From: Treponema sp. | Lineage (GTDB): Bacteria; Spirochaetota; Spirochaetia; Treponematales; Treponemataceae | DNA length: 6,047 bases | Assembly (NCBI GenBank): GCA_016282455.1 | Contig: JAEEKM010000098.1 | Span: forward strand, 1 to 6,047 | Direction: 5' to 3' | In this document: one piece after another, positions 4,198-6,047 of the stretch | How the letters are laid out: the number at the start of each line of letters is the position of its first letter | How positions within the stretch are numbered: the stretch's first letter is position 1 | Made by a program: the position numbers and the translations under genes | The notes under the pieces: generated by a model | The model's database searches: none | What the model was told of the DNA's origin: nothing | The model's input: the letters and a program-made list of their open reading frames with translations, nothing else

Positions 4198-6047
4198 TTG
4201 ACACACTTAAAACCTGTAATTGATGTCGATAAAGACAAATGCTGTAACTGTCATCGCTGCATTGCAGTTTGTCCTGTAAAACTTTGTAATAATGGTGCAG
4301 GTGAATATGTTTCTGTAAACCATGACCTGTGTATTGGCTGCGGTGCCTGTATTACCGCTTGTACACATGGAGCCAGAACAGGTATTGATGATACGGTTCA
4401 GTTTTTTGCTGACTTGAAGCGCGGTGTAAAAATGGTTGCCATTGTTGCACCTGCCGTTGCAGTGAACTTTCATGGAAAAACCCTTGAACTTAACGGCTGG
4501 CTTAAATCTATCGGCGTAAAGGCTGTATTTGACGTTGGTTTTGGTGCAGAACTTACCACAAAAAGTTACGTAGAGGAAATAAAAACAAAGAATCCTCCAC
4601 TTATGATTTCTCAGCCCTGCCCTGCCCTTGTAACTTTCATTGAAACCTATCAGCCAAACCTCATAAAATATCTTTCCACAAGCGACAGCCCCATGGCTCA
4701 TACCGTGGAACTAATACGCAATTACTACCCTCAGTATGCGGATCACAAGATTGCAGTTATTTCTCCCTGTTTTGCAAAAAAACGTGAGTTTGATGAAAAC
4801 GGACGCGGTGACTATAACGTTACCATGAGGAATCTGGATATTTACTTTAAGGAACACGGAATTGATATTTCAAAGTTCCCCAAGACCGAATACACAAATC
4901 CTCTTGCAGAACGCGGTGTTCTTTATTCAACTCCGGGCGGACTCATGCGCACTGCAGAACGTTTTGTTCCTGGCATTTCTCAGGTAACTAAAAAAATTGA
5001 AGGTAACCCGGTTGTATTTGAGTACCTTAAGGGACTTGATGCCGCCCTTACAAAGGGTGTTAAACCCTACTACCGCCTTGTAGACTGCCTTAACTGCGAA
5101 AAGGGCTGTAACCAGGGTGGCGGAACTACCCCGCAGAATCTTTCACTAGATGAAATTGAAAACTTTGTAGAAAACCGTGCTATTGAAAGAAGACGTCAGT
5201 GGGATACCCTCCGTTCTCCTGCAAAAAAGTCTGCCCTTAAAAAACTGGACAAAACAATCAATGAATACTGGAAACCGGTTATTTATGAACGCAAGTACAC
5301 AAACAGAGGTGATGTTCTTGCTTCTGAAATAAGAGTTCCAGACAAGCAGGAATTAAGAAGAATCCTGCACGAAATGGGAAAAGAAACAGATGCTGACATT
5401 TATGACTGCGGTGCCTGCGGATACAAGTCCTGCGAACAGATGGCACTTGCAATCTACAACGGCCTTAATAAGCCGGAAAACTGTCACCACTACGTTCTCC
5501 GCGTTGCCCGTAACGAACATGCACAGAAACTTCTGGCCGCAGTGAACAGCATTACCGGAGAAAGCGTAAATCTTTTGAACCAGACAAAGAGTCAGGTGTC
5601 AAGCCTGGTAAATGTTACAGGAACAATGACCAGCAACGTACAGGCATCTTCTTCTGCCATTGAAGAAATGATTTCTAAGGTAGAAGCCCTGAACGGAATC
5701 ATTGAAGGAAACTTCCAGATTGTAAATGAACTAGAGGATGCTACTGTTACAGGACGCAGCAGTATTGCAGAAGTGTCTTCTCTGGTAAACGAAATTGAAA
5801 ATGAATCCAAGCAGCTGCTTGAAATGAGCCGCATGGTTGCACAGATTTCTAGTCAGACAAACATGCTTGCCATGAACGCCGCTATCGAAGCCGCCCATGC
5901 CGGTGAAGTTGGTGCAGGTTTCAGCGTAGTGGCAGATGAAATCCGTAAACTGGCAGAAAACTCAGGTAACGAAGCAAAACAGATTGGTGTCGTGCTTAAA
6001 AAAGTCAAACAGATGATTGATAAAGCCTACTCCAGTTCAGGTCTTGC
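4198..6047 (+). CDS. [FeFe]-hydrogenase-like sensor fused to a methyl-accepting chemotaxis domain (cut by right window edge)
   Basis: Partial gene: 616 codons are visible, starting at TTG. Two [4Fe-4S] ferredoxin motifs come first (C15, C18, C21, C25 and C45, C48, C51, C55). An H-cluster domain follows at about 77-370. Its three loops keep the cluster ligands: C141 (SQPCPAL), C191 (SPCFAKKRE) and C300/C304 (NCEKGCNQGGG). Next is a four-cysteine FeS domain (C404, C407, C412, C429; CGACGYKSC). A helical chemoreceptor region starts at about 440, with the CheA/CheW-binding hairpin tip at about 555-589 (MNAAIEAAHAGE, then GFSVVADEIRKLAEN). No membrane segment, HAMP or PAS is visible, so it should be cytoplasmic. 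The catalytic proton-relay cysteine is Pro140, as expected of a sensory rather than turnover enzyme. The likely role is to bind H2 or sense redox state and modulate CheA. Cluster assembly would need HydE, HydF and HydG from elsewhere. The domain calls are strong; the ligand is inferred. Confidence 0.93.
   Translation, partial: MTHLKPVIDVDKDKCCNCHRCIAVCPVKLCNNGAGEYVSVNHDLCIGCGACITACTHGARTGIDDTVQFFADLKRGVKMVAIVAPAVAVNFHGKTLELNGWLKSIGVKAVFDVGFGAELTTKSYVEEIKTKNPPLMISQPCPALVTFIETYQPNLIKYLSTSDSPMAHTVELIRNYYPQYADHKIAVISPCFAKKREFDENGRGDYNVTMRNLDIYFKEHGIDISKFPKTEYTNPLAERGVLYSTPGGLMRTAERFVPGISQVTKKIEGNPVVFEYLKGLDAALTKGVKPYYRLVDCLNCEKGCNQGGGTTPQNLSLDEIENFVENRAIERRRQWDTLRSPAKKSALKKLDKTINEYWKPVIYERKYTNRGDVLASEIRVPDKQELRRILHEMGKETDADIYDCGACGYKSCEQMALAIYNGLNKPENCHHYVLRVARNEHAQKLLAAVNSITGESVNLLNQTKSQVSSLVNVTGTMTSNVQASSSAIEEMISKVEALNGIIEGNFQIVNELEDATVTGRSSIAEVSSLVNEIENESKQLLEMSRMVAQISSQTNMLAMNAAIEAAHAGEVGAGFSVVADEIRKLAENSGNEAKQIGVVLKKVKQMIDKAYSSSGL

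Noticed and set aside
4207..4701. Minus-strand 164-residue Cys-rich frame
   Set aside because: It is antisense to the ferredoxin and H-cluster coding region; the plus-strand frame has exact iron-sulfur motifs and this one has none.
5592..5834. Minus-strand 80-residue Ser-rich frame
   Set aside because: It is the antisense of the chemoreceptor coiled coil, a common artefact of Glu/Ala/Ser-rich helices.

Overview
The window looks like chromosomal DNA from a spirochaete, most likely a Treponema of an anaerobic host-associated or gut type. The basis is the combination of a PilZ protein in an operon with a HEAT-like exported protein and ComEC, a soluble chemoreceptor fused to a [FeFe]-hydrogenase-type sensor domain, moderate-to-low GC, and frequent TTG/GTG starts. 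The genus is inferred from gene content and style, not from a marker gene.

Left block (1-3404, all minus strand). Three genes are read right to left and overlap at both junctions. The first is a membrane-anchored PilZ protein (TTG start at 3404), a probable cyclic di-GMP receptor. The second is an exported HEAT-like repeat protein (ATG at 2260, 14-nt overlap). The third is ComEC/Rec2, the DNA-uptake channel (GTG at 1091, 7-nt overlap), which runs off the left edge. The first 1.09 kb therefore is not empty: it is the N-terminal 363 codons of comEC in an intact frame.

Centre (3405-3460). A 56-bp divergent spacer carries a promoter candidate for each direction and a 13-bp perfect dyad over the rightward -10.

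Right block (3461-6047, plus strand). A CPBP-family (Abi/Rce1-like) intramembrane protease is followed by a gene running off the right edge. That gene's own near-consensus promoter overlaps the protease stop codon. It encodes two [4Fe-4S] ferredoxin motifs, an H-cluster domain, a four-cysteine FeS domain and a methyl-accepting chemotaxis signalling domain, with no membrane segment, HAMP or PAS. This is the most interesting item: a probable cytoplasmic H2/redox chemoreceptor whose H-cluster ligands are kept while the catalytic proton-relay cysteine is replaced.

No tRNA, rRNA, CRISPR, insertion sequence or convincing terminator was seen.
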